Source: Mucilaginibacter sp. cycad4
GTDB lineage: Bacteria > Bacteroidota > Bacteroidia > Sphingobacteriales > Sphingobacteriaceae
Assembly: GCF_034263275.1 (NCBI RefSeq)
Contig: NZ_CP139559.1
Location: forward strand, 3,968,001-4,032,000
Direction: 5' to 3'
DNA: 64,000 bases
Positions 49,530 to 58,968 of this stretch are shown here, piece by piece. Each line of letters starts with the position of its first letter. Positions within the stretch are counted from its first letter, which is position 1. The translations under genes and the position numbers were made by a program. The notes below the pieces were generated by a model. That model did no database searches. It had not been told where the DNA came from and worked only from the letters and a program-made list of their open reading frames with translations.

Positions 49530-51023
49530 TCACTCCCATCCATCCACCAAATGCATGCTATCCTTTAAATCGAGATACAGCTTTTTAAATACCGGGAACA
49601 TTTTGCTGTATAATTCATGATTTTTAGTATTTGGTTGGATAAAGTCCTGTTGCTCAATCCTGGTGAGTGCGTCATAACTTTCAGGGTTTAATACCCGCGC
49701 TGCAAGATATATAGCGCCTAATGCCGATGAATCTTCTGACTGAAGCACTGCGAGTTTTTTTCCGGTGATATCGGCCAGGATATGTGTCCATACTGCCGAG
49801 CTGGTAAAACCACCACTGATATTAACTTGTGTAATCTCACCCGATGCCTCTTCCAGTGTTTTAAGCACGTCATTCAGTGCAAAGCAGATCCCCTCAAGCC
49901 CAGCGCGTAAAAAATGCGAGCGGGTGTGCGCCGGCTTTATATTAAAAAATGTGCCACTGGTTTTGGTATCCCAGAGCGGGGCACGTTCACCGTACAGGTA
50001 GGGTAAAAATACCAGGCCATTGCTGCCGGCAGGTACAGTTGCTATCTCATTAAATAAAGCGTCATAATCGGCCGAGGTAATGTTTTCCTTTTGCAAAAAG
50101 TTTTTAAGCAGCCAGTTTACCGCTATGCCTCCGTTATTTACGGCACCTCCGCAAACATAAGTTTGCTCATCAAGCAGGTAATTAAAAACCATAGCTTCGT
50201 AGTTATACACCTGTTTCGGGCTGGTGATCCGCACAGCACCACTTGTGCCAATGGTAAGCGCGGCCACATCCGGGCCGGTAGTATGGCTGCCCAGGTTGGC
50301 ACATGCTCCGTCACTGGCCCCTATAACAAAGGGAGTATCGGCATTTATCCCGGTCGATGCAGCTACTTTGGGCCTGATACCATTCCGGTAATAAGTGGTA
50401 TTAACCGGAACAGATAATCTTGAAGCTGTAATACCGGTTAATGTAAGGGCTTCCCCGTTCCATTCCTTCTTTACAATATCAAACAATCCTGTTGCCGACG
50501 CAATGGAATAATCAACCTCAAATACACCAAAAAGCCTGAACCAGATAAACTCCTTTATGGAGATGAATTTATGGGCGGCTTCAAAGATCTTACTTTGATT
50601 ATCACGCAGCCACAGCAACTTATTCAGGGGCGACATGGCATGGATAGCGGTGCCGCAGTTATGATAAAGGCGTTCACCTTTTTCCGTTGCACGCAATGCC
50701 TGCGCGATGTTCTCGCTCCGCGCATCTGCCCAGGTCATCATAGGCAGCAGCGCTTCGCCATGCTGATCAACCGGAATAATACTATGCATGGCGCTGCTCA
50801 GGCTCACGGCCTGCGGAGCGGCTCCCAATTTGGCGGTAATACCGGCAAGGCATTTAACAAAAGCATCCCAGATCAGCAGCGGGTCCTGTTCGCTGTAACC
50901 GGGCCCGGGACTGTTAATGGGGTAATGATTGGATACTGTACCCAGTGGTTCGCCCGTTAAACTTACGGCTACGGCCTTTGTACTGCCGGTGCCAATGTCA
51001 ATGCCTAAAATATATGCCTGCAT
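49530..51023 (-). CDS. FGGY-family carbohydrate kinase (gluconokinase type)
   Basis: 497 residues from the ATG at 51023 (MQAYILGIDIGTGSTK); a frame start at 51044 adds seven residues of no family value. Two actin-like domains: FGGY_N with IDIGTGSTKAVAV and SGPGYSEQDPLLIW-like opening, and FGGY_C with VFLPYLYGERAPLWD and NISGGFTSSAVWTHILADI. The opening and length match gluconate kinases of the GntK/FGGY branch, though xylulokinase-like specificity is possible. It phosphorylates a C5-C6 polyol or aldonate in the cytoplasm. No gluconate permease lies beside it; it is divergent from the rhamnose operon, which suggests a related function. Confidence 0.85.
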   Translation of the reverse strand: MQAYILGIDIGTGSTKAVAVSLTGEPLGTVSNHYPINSPGPGYSEQDPLLIWDAFVKCLAGITAKLGAAPQAVSLSSAMHSIIPVDQHGEALLPMMTWADARSENIAQALRATEKGERLYHNCGTAIHAMSPLNKLLWLRDNQSKIFEAAHKFISIKEFIWFRLFGVFEVDYSIASATGLFDIVKKEWNGEALTLTGITASRLSVPVNTTYYRNGIRPKVAASTGINADTPFVIGASDGACANLGSHTTGPDVAALTIGTSGAVRITSPKQVYNYEAMVFNYLLDEQTYVCGGAVNNGGIAVNWLLKNFLQKENITSADYDALFNEIATVPAGSNGLVFLPYLYGERAPLWDTKTSGTFFNIKPAHTRSHFLRAGLEGICFALNDVLKTLEEASGEITQVNISGGFTSSAVWTHILADITGKKLAVLQSEDSSALGAIYLAARVLNPESYDALTRIEQQDFIQPNTKNHELYSKMFPVFKKLYLDLKDSMHLVDGWE

Positions 51024-51133
51024 GGAGATGTATTTGATTGCCAAAATAATAAACCGAACCGGGATTTGGGGGGATTTTTAGGATTATGGGATTTCTTTAA
51101 CAGTTTAATATAAAACAAGACAAGGTAAAAAAA

Positions 51134-51216
51134 CCTGTCAATCCTGCAAATCCTAAAAATCCCAGTTCAGACAAAACCCTGTCTATCCAGCAAATCCTGA
51201 AAATCCCGGTTCAGAC
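51134..51216. repeat. 39-base direct repeat (two copies)
   Basis: CCTGTC-ATCC-GCAAATCCT-AAAATCCC-GTTCAGAC at 51134-51172 and 51178-51216, differing at about five positions. It lies in the divergent region between the FGGY kinase and rhaT. Reads like a dispersed Bacteroidota repeat rather than an operator. The rest of the 306-base gap shows no gene. Confidence 0.7.
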
Positions 51217-51329
51217 TTCAGCGAAATCAAGAAAATCAGAAAAATCAACGGTTAAGGCCGACAGCAGGGGACAGTTCAAGAATATATATTATCTACATTA
51301 GCCATACCAATATAAACCAATTAGAGAAT

Positions 51330-52466
51330 ATGCAAGTAATTTTAGGGGTCATCTTCCATTTTATCGGTGGCTTTGCTTCGGGGAGCTTTTACATCCCCTA
51401 CAAAAAAATAAAAGGCTGGGCCTGGGAAAGCTACTGGATAGTAGGCGGCATTTTTTCATGGCTCATTGTACCGCCGCTGGCAGCATGGCTTACAATTCCG
51501 GGCTTTGCCGATATTATAAGTCATACAGATACTGCTACCCTTGGCTGGACATATATCATGGGCTTGTTATGGGGCATTGGTGGTTTAACATACGGATTAG
51601 GCGTACGCTACTTGGGAGTATCGCTGGGGAGTACCATTATACTGGGCTTATGCTCGGTTTTCGGGTCGATAATCCCGTCGGTGTATTATGATATTTTCCC
51701 GAAAGAGGGGAAAGACACTTTTACACTGATGCTGCACACCCAATGGGGACAGATGGTTTTGTTAGGCATTGTACTTTGCGTGGTGGGTATCATTATATGC
51801 GGTAAAGCAGGTATGATGAAAGAGCAAGAACTCTCGGCCGATAAAACCATAGCACAGGAAAATAAGGACTACCGCTTTGGCTTAGGTATACTGGTGGCAG
51901 TAGTATCGGGGATACTGAGTGCTTGTTTCAACTTCGGTATTGAAGCCGGGAAGCCAATGGCCGATACAGCTAACCAAATCTGGCAGGCGGCGCATCCGGG
52001 TCAAGGTAACTTCCTGTTTTCAAACAATGTAACCTACATTATTATACTGTGGGGCGGCTTAACCACTAACTTTATATGGTGTATGGTGCTAAACGCCCGC
52101 AATAAAACGTTTGATAATTATACCGATAAAAAAACACCCCTGCTTAAAAACTACCTGTTTGCGGCACTGGCCGGTACAACCTGGTTTTTACAGTTCTTTT
52201 TTTACGGTATGGGCGAAAGTAAAATGGGTAACGGCGCCAGCTCCTGGATCCTCCACATGGCTTTCATTATCCTGATAGCTAATACATGGGGCCTGGTACT
52301 TAAAGAGTGGAAAGGTGTAAGTAAAAAAGCATTCGCAACGGTAATAGCCGGTATAGCAGTAATTGTAATATCGGTACTGGTTGTGGGATATGGGAATAAG
52401 ATAAAACCCGAAAAACCAACGGTAAAAGCCGAACTAAATAAGCCAACAATAAAAACAAATCAATAA
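51330..52466 (+). CDS. rhaT: L-rhamnose/H+ symporter
   Basis: A 378-residue inner membrane protein with ten hydrophobic helices in the RhaT fold. Typical segments are GGFASGSFYIPYKKIKGWAWE, WGIGGLTYGLGVRYLGVSLG and CSVFGSIIPSVYYDIF. It imports L-rhamnose with protons. It is about 30 residues longer than the E. coli protein because of a Lys/Pro-rich C-terminal tail. First gene of the rhamnose operon; the aldolase gene starts 33 bases after its stop. Confidence 0.95.
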   Translation: MQVILGVIFHFIGGFASGSFYIPYKKIKGWAWESYWIVGGIFSWLIVPPLAAWLTIPGFADIISHTDTATLGWTYIMGLLWGIGGLTYGLGVRYLGVSLGSTIILGLCSVFGSIIPSVYYDIFPKEGKDTFTLMLHTQWGQMVLLGIVLCVVGIIICGKAGMMKEQELSADKTIAQENKDYRFGLGILVAVVSGILSACFNFGIEAGKPMADTANQIWQAAHPGQGNFLFSNNVTYIIILWGGLTTNFIWCMVLNARNKTFDNYTDKKTPLLKNYLFAALAGTTWFLQFFFYGMGESKMGNGASSWILHMAFIILIANTWGLVLKEWKGVSKKAFATVIAGIAVIVISVLVVGYGNKIKPEKPTVKAELNKPTIKTNQ

Positions 52467-52499
52467 TTCATTAACTCAATAATTCAACAATTAAAATAT

Positions 52500-54620
52500 A
52501 TGTCATCGAAAACAACTGAATTTAAACACGTAAGCTATTTGTGGGATGAAGCAAAAGCCGCCGAACTGGAAGGCGACGAAGTAGCCCTGCTCATATACCG
52601 CTCCAACCTTTTAGGTGCCGACCTGCGCCTTACCAACTATGGCGGCGGTAACACATCATGCAAGCTGATGAGTAAAGACCCGCTTACCGGCAACGATGTT
52701 GAGGTAATGTGGATCAAAGGCTCGGGCGGTGATATTGGCACGTTGAAAAAAAGCGGTTTAGCTGCCCTGTATGTTGATCGCCTTCGCAGCCTAAAAAACA
52801 TTTACCGTGGGGTTGAGTTTGAAGATGAAATGGTTGAGTTATTTAATCATTGCATCTACGATCTTAACTCGAAAGCGCCATCTATTGATACGCCGCTTCA
52901 TGGCTTTCTGCCATTCAAACACATTGATCACCTTCACCCTGATGCTGCCATCGCTATTGCTGCCGCAAAAGACGGTAAAAAAATAACCCAGGAGCTTTTT
53001 AACGGCACCATTGGCTGGGTTGAATGGAAAAAACCCGGCTTTGAACTTGGCCTGCAATTGAAACAATGCCTGGATGAAAATCCGGGGATCCGCGGTATTA
53101 TGCTGGGCTCGCACGGTTTATTTACCTGGGGAGATACCGCTTACGAAAGCTACATGAACACGCTTGAAGTTATTGAGCGCTGCGCCGAATACCTGGAAGA
53201 AAACTATGGTAAAAAAGGCCCTGTTTTCGGTGGCCAAAAAGTTGAAAGCCTTGACGAAACCGGCCGTAAAAAACAGGCTGCTGCACTTGCACCTGTATTA
53301 CGTGGTTTTTGCTCAAGCTACAGGCACATGGTAGGTCATTTTACTGATGATGCCCGCGTGCTGGAATTTATTAACTCCAATGACCTTGACCGTTTGGCTC
53401 CATTGGGTACCAGCTGTCCTGACCACTTTTTGCGGACTAAGATCAGTCCGCTGGTACTTGACCTTGCACCGGGTGAAGACCTTGGCGATGTAACCGCGTT
53501 AAAAGCACGTTTGGCCCCTGCTTTTGAGGCCTACCGCCAAATGTATACCGACTATTACAATACCTGCAAGCATGATAACAGCCCGGCCATCAGGGATACC
53601 AACCCGGTAATTATCCTTTACCCGGGTGTAGGCTTGTTCTCTTTTTCAAAAGATAAACAAACCGCCCGTGTTGCTGCCGAGTTTTATACCAACGCCATTA
53701 ACGTAATGAAAGGTGCTGAGGCGATTTCTGAATATACTTCGCTGCCGCGCCAGGAAGCATTTGATATTGAGTACTGGTTATTGGAAGAGGCTAAATTACA
53801 ACGGATGCCTAAGCCAAAAGCCTTGTCTGGCAAAATTGCCCTGATCACCGGCAGCGCAGGCGGCATCGGTAAAGCTATCGCCAAAAAATTTGTGGACGAG
53901 GGCGCGGTAGTTATTTTAAATGATATGAACGCTGAACGTTTGGAAGGTGCCGGCGACGAATTCAAAAAACAATACGGTAAAGATTCATACACCACAGCGG
54001 TACTTGACGTTACCAAAGCCGACCAGATAAACGAGGCACTTGAAATTGCTGCTTTAGCATTTGGCGGCGTGGATATCGTGGTAAACAATGCCGGTCTATC
54101 CATCTCCAAATCAATTGCAGACCATACCGAAAAAGATTGGGATTTGTTATATGATGTATTGGTTAAAGGCCAGTTCTTCATTACCCAGGCTGCAGTAGCT
54201 GTTATGAAAAAACAAGACATCGGCGGCGACATTATCAACATAGTAAGCAAAAACGCCTTAGTGAGCGGACCAAACAACGCCGGCTACGGCTCGGCAAAAT
54301 CTGCACAGCTGCATCTGAGCAGGTTGAACGCTGCCGAATTGGGTACCGATAAGATCCGCGTAAACGTAGTTAACCCCGATGCCGTGATCAGCGACAGCAA
54401 CATCTGGGCCGGCGGATGGGCAGAAGGCCGTGCTAAAGCTTACGGCGTTACTGTGGACGAACTGCCTGCTTACTATGCAAAACGTACATTATTGAACGAG
54501 GTAATACTACCTGCCGATATCGCTAATGCCTGTTTCGCCTTTACCGGCGGCCTGCTCAACAAATCAACCGGCAACGTGTTGAATGTTGATGGCGGTGTGG
54601 CGATGGCGTTTGTGAGGTAG
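52500..54620 (+). CDS. Bifunctional rhamnulose-1-phosphate aldolase / short-chain dehydrogenase
   Basis: 706 residues. The N-terminal class II aldolase domain (about 20-390; NYGGGNTSCK, DTPLHGFLPFKHIDHLHPDA, GIMLGSHGLFTWG) cleaves L-rhamnulose 1-phosphate to dihydroxyacetone phosphate and L-lactaldehyde. The C-terminal SDR domain (about 430-700; ITGSAGGIGKAIA near 448, NNAGLS and catalytic GYGSAK near 594) oxidises lactaldehyde to lactate. This RhaD-dehydrogenase fusion is standard in Bacteroidota and many other bacteria and keeps toxic lactaldehyde from escaping. A palindromic repeat begins directly at its stop codon and separates it from rhaI by 192 bases. Confidence 0.95.
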   Translation: MSSKTTEFKHVSYLWDEAKAAELEGDEVALLIYRSNLLGADLRLTNYGGGNTSCKLMSKDPLTGNDVEVMWIKGSGGDIGTLKKSGLAALYVDRLRSLKNIYRGVEFEDEMVELFNHCIYDLNSKAPSIDTPLHGFLPFKHIDHLHPDAAIAIAAAKDGKKITQELFNGTIGWVEWKKPGFELGLQLKQCLDENPGIRGIMLGSHGLFTWGDTAYESYMNTLEVIERCAEYLEENYGKKGPVFGGQKVESLDETGRKKQAAALAPVLRGFCSSYRHMVGHFTDDARVLEFINSNDLDRLAPLGTSCPDHFLRTKISPLVLDLAPGEDLGDVTALKARLAPAFEAYRQMYTDYYNTCKHDNSPAIRDTNPVIILYPGVGLFSFSKDKQTARVAAEFYTNAINVMKGAEAISEYTSLPRQEAFDIEYWLLEEAKLQRMPKPKALSGKIALITGSAGGIGKAIAKKFVDEGAVVILNDMNAERLEGAGDEFKKQYGKDSYTTAVLDVTKADQINEALEIAALAFGGVDIVVNNAGLSISKSIADHTEKDWDLLYDVLVKGQFFITQAAVAVMKKQDIGGDIINIVSKNALVSGPNNAGYGSAKSAQLHLSRLNAAELGTDKIRVNVVNPDAVISDSNIWAGGWAEGRAKAYGVTVDELPAYYAKRTLLNEVILPADIANACFAFTGGLLNKSTGNVLNVDGGVAMAFVR

Positions 54621-54807
54621 TAGCCCTCTCTAAATCTCCCCCGGGAGGGGAGACTTCAAAAATCATTGCAGATGTAAGCGTCCACGCTTACTATACACAT
54701 GAGCGTAAACGCTCGCATTTAAAAACATTCAAGCGTGGACGCTTGAACATCCGGAAACTTTTAAATTTTAAAAGCCCTCCCTTCCGGGGAGGGTTGGGAG
54801 GGGCTAC
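54621..54807. repeat. CCCTCTCTAAATCTCCCCC element with a nested palindrome
   Basis: Outer element matches 9929-10022: opening CCCTCTCTAAATCTCCCCC and closing CCCTCCCTTCCGGGGAGGG-TTGGGAGGGGC. Inside lies a second palindrome (about 54668-54750) with AAGCGTCCACGCTT near its start and CAAGCGTGGACGCTTGAA near its end, absent from the 9.9-kb copy. The whole fills the gap between the aldolase and isomerase genes and may form a strong intra-operon hairpin. Confidence 0.88.
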
Positions 54808-54812
54808 CAATT

Positions 54813-56087
54813 ATGCAGTTAGAAAAATATAAAATTGATGAAGCCAATCATCAACAGCTAAAAGATCACCAGCGCAAATTTGATTTTATTGCCGGTGATA
54901 TAAAGGGATTGGATACTATCCTGCAAAAACTGATTGATTTTAACATTGCTATACCAAGCTGGGCTTTAGGTACCGGCGGTACACGTTTCGGCAGGTTTTC
55001 GGGTGGCGGCGAGCCGCGCAGCCTGGAAGAAAAGATAGAAGATGTAGGTTTAATCCATGCGCTTAACCGTAGCAGCAACTCTATTTCGCTGCATATTCCC
55101 TGGGATATCCCATCCAACGCATCGGCTGTAAAAGCGCATGCAGCACAGTTAGGTTTGCATTTTGATGCGGTTAACTCCAATACCTTCCAGGATCAGCCGT
55201 CACAGAAGCTGAGCTATAAATTTGGCTCATTGCACCATGTGGATAAAGCGGTACGCAAACAAGCTGTTGCCCACAACATTGAGGTAATCAAATACGGGGT
55301 TGAGCTCGATTCAAAAGCATTATCGGTTTGGCTGTCTGACGGTTCAAACTTCCCTGGTCAATTGAATATGCGCGGTGCATTTGAACGCACATTGGAAAGC
55401 TTACAGGAGATTTATGATGCCCTGCCCGATGACTGGAAAGTTTGGGTAGAATACAAGCCTTACGAGCCTAACTTTTATTCAACCACAATAGGCGATTGGG
55501 GGCAATCATACCTGTTATCATCAAAACTGGGCCAAAAAGCACAAACATTAGTTGATCTTGGTCATCACTTACAGGGTGTAAACATTGAGCAGATAGTTTC
55601 ATTACTGCTGATGGAAGGCAAACTGGCCGGTTTCCACTTTAACGATTCAAAATATGGTGATGACGACCTTACTGTAGGCAGCATCAACCCATACCAGCTG
55701 TTCCTGATCTTTAACGAACTGGTTGAAGGCATGGATGCCCGCGGTATGACACATGCCACTTCAATAGGATGGATGATCGATGCTTCGCACAATGTAAAAG
55801 ATCCGATTGAGGACCTATTACAATCAGTAGAAGCCATTAAAATAGCATATGCGCAAGCCCTTTTAGTAGATACCCCTGCACTGGTACAGGCACAACAGGA
55901 TAACGACGTTGTACAGGCACAGGAAATATTACAACATGCTTACCGTACAGACGTTCGTCCGCTATTGGCCGAAGCTCGCTTAAGGGCAGGCGGTGCGCTG
56001 GACCCGCTGGCAGTTTACAGGCAGCAAACTATCAGGCAGCAACTGATAAACGAAAGGGGTGCAAAAGCAGTATCAACCGGATTGTAA
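54813..56087 (+). CDS. rhaI: L-rhamnose isomerase (RhaI type)
   Basis: A 424-residue TIM-barrel sugar isomerase converting L-rhamnose to L-rhamnulose. Features of the RhaI (Pseudomonas stutzeri-like) group: SWALGTGGTRFGRF, EYKPYEPNFYSTTIGDWGQS, LVDLGHHLQGVNIEQI and FHFNDSKYGDDDLTVG, which carry the Glu, Asp and His metal ligands. It differs from the E. coli RhaA type. Five bases lie between its stop and the kinase ATG, so the two are cotranslated. Confidence 0.93.
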   Translation: MQLEKYKIDEANHQQLKDHQRKFDFIAGDIKGLDTILQKLIDFNIAIPSWALGTGGTRFGRFSGGGEPRSLEEKIEDVGLIHALNRSSNSISLHIPWDIPSNASAVKAHAAQLGLHFDAVNSNTFQDQPSQKLSYKFGSLHHVDKAVRKQAVAHNIEVIKYGVELDSKALSVWLSDGSNFPGQLNMRGAFERTLESLQEIYDALPDDWKVWVEYKPYEPNFYSTTIGDWGQSYLLSSKLGQKAQTLVDLGHHLQGVNIEQIVSLLLMEGKLAGFHFNDSKYGDDDLTVGSINPYQLFLIFNELVEGMDARGMTHATSIGWMIDASHNVKDPIEDLLQSVEAIKIAYAQALLVDTPALVQAQQDNDVVQAQEILQHAYRTDVRPLLAEARLRAGGALDPLAVYRQQTIRQQLINERGAKAVSTGL

Positions 56088-56091
56088 GCCT

Positions 56092-57480
56092 ATGGAGCCG
56101 ATACCTGTTATAGCCGTTTTTGATGTGGGTAAAACCAACAAGAAGCTGTTCCTGTTTGATGAGAACTATAAGATAGTTTTTGAACGGACGGCCCGCTTCA
56201 TGGAAACCCACGACGAGGATGGCGACGCATGTGAAAACCTCGACAGCTTAAGGTTGTCGGTGTTTGACTCATTGCGCGAAATTTTTAAGCATAAAGAGTT
56301 CGATCTTAAGGCGGTCAACTTCTCCACTTACGGCGCCAGCTTTGTCTACGTTGATGAACACGGCAAGCCGCTTACTCCACTGTATAATTACCTCAAACCA
56401 TATCCGCCGGAACTGGGCAGGCAGTTTTATGAAAACTATGGCGATGAAGCCAGGTTTGCTTTAGAAACCGCCTCGCCCGTTTTGGGCAACCTTAATTCGG
56501 GACTGCAGTTGTACAGGCTTAAATATCAACAGCCCGAAGTGTTTAAGCGGATTAAATATGCCCTGCATTTGCCTCAGTATATGAGCTACCTTATCAGCGG
56601 GCAAATGGTGAGCGACCTAACCAGTATTGGCTGCCATACCGCTCTATGGGATTTTGCTAAAAACAGCTATCATAACTGGCTCAATGACGAAGGGATCCTG
56701 CCTAAAATGGCCCCGCTACATCCTGCAGACAGTGTGCTTCCCGCCGAGTTTCCGGGCAGTACTTACAAGGTTGGCATTGGGCTGCATGATAGTTCGGCAG
56801 CGCTGATCCCTTACCTGGTAAGCTTTAATATGCCTTTTGTGCTGATTTCTACCGGTACATGGTCTATCAGTCTGAACCCTTTTAACCAAACGCCGCTTAC
56901 CGCTGATGAGTTGAAGCACGATTGTCTTAATTACCTGCAATATAAAGGCAGCCCGGTAAAAGCATCGCGGTTGTTCACCGGCTACGAATATGAGCAGCAG
57001 GTAAAAAGGATAGCCGCTCATTTTAACCACGACGAGATCAGGTACCGTACCATAAATTATGATCCTGCAATTGCAGCCCGGCTAAATAATCAGCCCGCAT
57101 TACAGGCAACTGAAAATAACGGACAGTTACAGAAATCGGCATTTGAACAACGCGATTTAAACAGCTTTGCCAACGATGTTGAAGCGTACCACCAACTCAT
57201 GATAGATATTATTGCCCAACAAACCATATCAACCAATTATGTTTTAAATGGCTGCACGGTAAAGCGCATTTTTGTGGACGGTGGCTTTAGCAAAAACAGT
57301 GTTTTCATGCACTTGCTGGCGCTGGCCTTCCCTCATCTGGAAGTTTACGCCGCATCAATGGCACAGGCCACTGCTGTAGGTACAGCGCTGGCTATTCATC
57401 ATGCCTGGAATACCAAAACACTGCCTCATGACCTCATCGAATTAAAATATTATTCGGGGGTGCAAAGCGAGGTTGTATAA
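56092..57480 (+). CDS. FGGY-family kinase (probable rhamnulokinase)
   Basis: 462 residues from the ATG at 56092 (MEPIPVIAVFDVGKTNKKLFLFD); a frame from 56059 overlapping rhaI is not needed. The N-terminal phosphate loop is DVGKTNKK, then VNFSTYGASFVYVDEHGK and PFVLISTGTWSISLNPFN in the hinge region, and FVDGGFSKNSVFMHLLAL near the C-terminus. It belongs to the FGGY branch that accompanies RhaI and the RhaD fusion, so L-rhamnulose phosphorylation is the expected reaction. Last gene of the operon; a terminator follows at 57494. Confidence 0.88.
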   Translation: MEPIPVIAVFDVGKTNKKLFLFDENYKIVFERTARFMETHDEDGDACENLDSLRLSVFDSLREIFKHKEFDLKAVNFSTYGASFVYVDEHGKPLTPLYNYLKPYPPELGRQFYENYGDEARFALETASPVLGNLNSGLQLYRLKYQQPEVFKRIKYALHLPQYMSYLISGQMVSDLTSIGCHTALWDFAKNSYHNWLNDEGILPKMAPLHPADSVLPAEFPGSTYKVGIGLHDSSAALIPYLVSFNMPFVLISTGTWSISLNPFNQTPLTADELKHDCLNYLQYKGSPVKASRLFTGYEYEQQVKRIAAHFNHDEIRYRTINYDPAIAARLNNQPALQATENNGQLQKSAFEQRDLNSFANDVEAYHQLMIDIIAQQTISTNYVLNGCTVKRIFVDGGFSKNSVFMHLLALAFPHLEVYAASMAQATAVGTALAIHHAWNTKTLPHDLIELKYYSGVQSEVV

Positions 57481-57493
57481 AGCGCATAACAGG

Positions 57494-57520
57494 AGGCTCC
57501 TATGGAGCCTTTTTATTTTT
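57494..57520 (+). terminator. Terminator of the rhamnose operon
   Basis: AGGCTCC-TAT-GGAGCCT (57494-57510) followed by TTTTATTTTT. The same hairpin word (GCTCCTATGGAGCC) recurs at 58973-58987, showing that it also belongs to a dispersed repeat. Confidence 0.8.
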
Positions 57521-57579
57521 CCCTAATTTGCTACAAACACTGTCTTGTCCTGAAATGAGTTTACACAAAAATAAACTAC

Positions 57580-57981
57580 ATGGAAAAGATCATTATTGAT
57601 GGAAAAGGACATTATTCACTTGAATTTAAGCATTCAGTTATCAAAGAGTATTTGGCTGGCAGTGTTAGTCAAAAGGCGTTGTTGAGGAAATATGATATCA
57701 AGATACATAGTGGCATAACGCGTTGGATGCAGAAGTTAGGTTATGCAGAAGTTCCGGAAAAAGACAGATATTTGTCATCAGTAAAACCACTATCCTTGCC
57801 CGCAAAGAAGCCCCATAAAGATCCGCCTACAGGTGCCTTGTCGCAAGAACAACAACGCATCAAAGAACTCGAACGTCAGCTTGAAGATGAGCAGCTTCGC
57901 AGTGAAATGTACAAGCGTATGATCGAGATTGCTGAACGTGATCTTAATATTCCTATCCGAAAAAAGTCGGATACCAAGTGA
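57580..57981 (+). CDS. IS3-family transposase OrfA (copy B)
   Basis: 133 residues. N-terminal HTH (LEFKHSVIKEYLAGSVSQKALLRKYDI) and C-terminal coiled coil (EQQRIKELERQLEDEQLRSEMYKRM). Slippery A-AAA-AAG at 57960-57966 as in copy A, with the -1 frame opening into OrfB. It is diverged from copy A, especially in the linker (residues 65-95). Confidence 0.92.
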   Translation: MEKIIIDGKGHYSLEFKHSVIKEYLAGSVSQKALLRKYDIKIHSGITRWMQKLGYAEVPEKDRYLSSVKPLSLPAKKPHKDPPTGALSQEQQRIKELERQLEDEQLRSEMYKRMIEIAERDLNIPIRKKSDTK

Positions 57982-58925
57982 TCCATGAGATGAAAGACAT
58001 GTATACAAGGATCAGCCTTGTACGATTATGTCGGTTACTTGGTATTACCCGCCAGGCCTATTATCAGCACTTTTGGCAACAAGAAGCATCTGGAATAGAG
58101 GATACACTTATATTGCAGGAGGTTGTCAGCATTCGCCAAGACCACCGGGCAATGGGTGGCAGGAAGCTTTATGAAAAGCTGCACCCTTTTTTGCTTGATC
58201 ATGGCATTAAAATGGGACGGGATGCACTGTTCGACCTGTTGTCAGCTAATGGACTGTTAGTAAAGAAACGCCGCAGGCGGCATGTGACGACCTGGTCGGG
58301 TCACCGGTTCAACAGATGGCCGAATATCATACGCAGCCTGGAGGTCGTCAGGCCTAACCAACTGTGGGTAAGCGATATCACCTACTGGAAAGTAAAAGAA
58401 GAACATTTGTACATCAGTTTGATAACGGACGCTTATTCGCACAAAGTAGTTGGCTATCATTTGGCTGATACCTTAGAAACGATCGAAACGATACAGGCCT
58501 TGAAAATGGCTTTAAAAGACCTGCCTGAACAATTGCCGGAGGCACTTATACATCACTCGGACCGGGGAGTGCAATATTGCACAGAAAGCTATGTAAAGCT
58601 ATTACAGGACAGATACATCAAGATCAGTATGACCGAGAACGGTGACCCATTAGAGAATGCCGTTGCTGAACGAATGAACGGCATTCTTAAAGAAGAATAT
58701 CTTAAGCATCACCGGCCTGAGAATAAGCAACAAGCAAAACAATTACTGGATAGAGCTATCGAGTTGTATAACAAACACCGGCCACACTTCAGTATCGGTC
58801 TGCTAACGCCCCAACATGTGCATGATAAAAGCTTGCTACCTCAAAAATTGTGGAAGAACTATTATCGCAAAAACACTAACATTGTAAACGTATCACAGGA
58901 CATCACTACACTTGTAAATACATAA
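57978..58925 (+). CDS. IS3-family transposase OrfB (copy B)
   Basis: 315 residues if begun at the GTG overlapping the OrfA stop; more likely made as an OrfAB frameshift product. DDE residues: D133 in WVSDITYW, D195 in HHSDRG and E231 in NAVAER. It is intact and shares GITRQAYYQHFW and KMGRDALFDLL with copy A. The divergence (about 60% by eye) shows two distinct IS species rather than recent copies. The right end holds only two TGTAAA subterminal words, versus three in copy A. Confidence 0.92.
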   Translation: MIHEMKDMYTRISLVRLCRLLGITRQAYYQHFWQQEASGIEDTLILQEVVSIRQDHRAMGGRKLYEKLHPFLLDHGIKMGRDALFDLLSANGLLVKKRRRRHVTTWSGHRFNRWPNIIRSLEVVRPNQLWVSDITYWKVKEEHLYISLITDAYSHKVVGYHLADTLETIETIQALKMALKDLPEQLPEALIHHSDRGVQYCTESYVKLLQDRYIKISMTENGDPLENAVAERMNGILKEEYLKHHRPENKQQAKQLLDRAIELYNKHRPHFSIGLLTPQHVHDKSLLPQKLWKNYYRKNTNIVNVSQDITTLVNT

Positions 58926-58968
58926 CAGGACTATCTCATAAAATGTAAACTTTTTTTAGGACGAGACA

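Larger units (their letters stand above)
57541..58968 (+). mobile_element. IS3-family insertion sequence (copy B)
   Basis: A 1428-base element. The left end TGTCTTGTCCTGAAATGAG and right end (outward-in TGTCTCGTCCTAAAA) form inverted repeats that match the ends of copy A at 7124-8530. Two overlapping transposase frames. A clear target duplication is not seen (left flank CAAACAC, right flank ACGTCGC). It landed in a GCTCCTATGGAGCC-type dispersed repeat whose right part continues at 58969. Confidence 0.9.

Noticed and set aside
53684..54277. 197-codon antisense frame in the aldolase-dehydrogenase gene
   Set aside because: Shadow frame; the sense strand has clear SDR motifs throughout.
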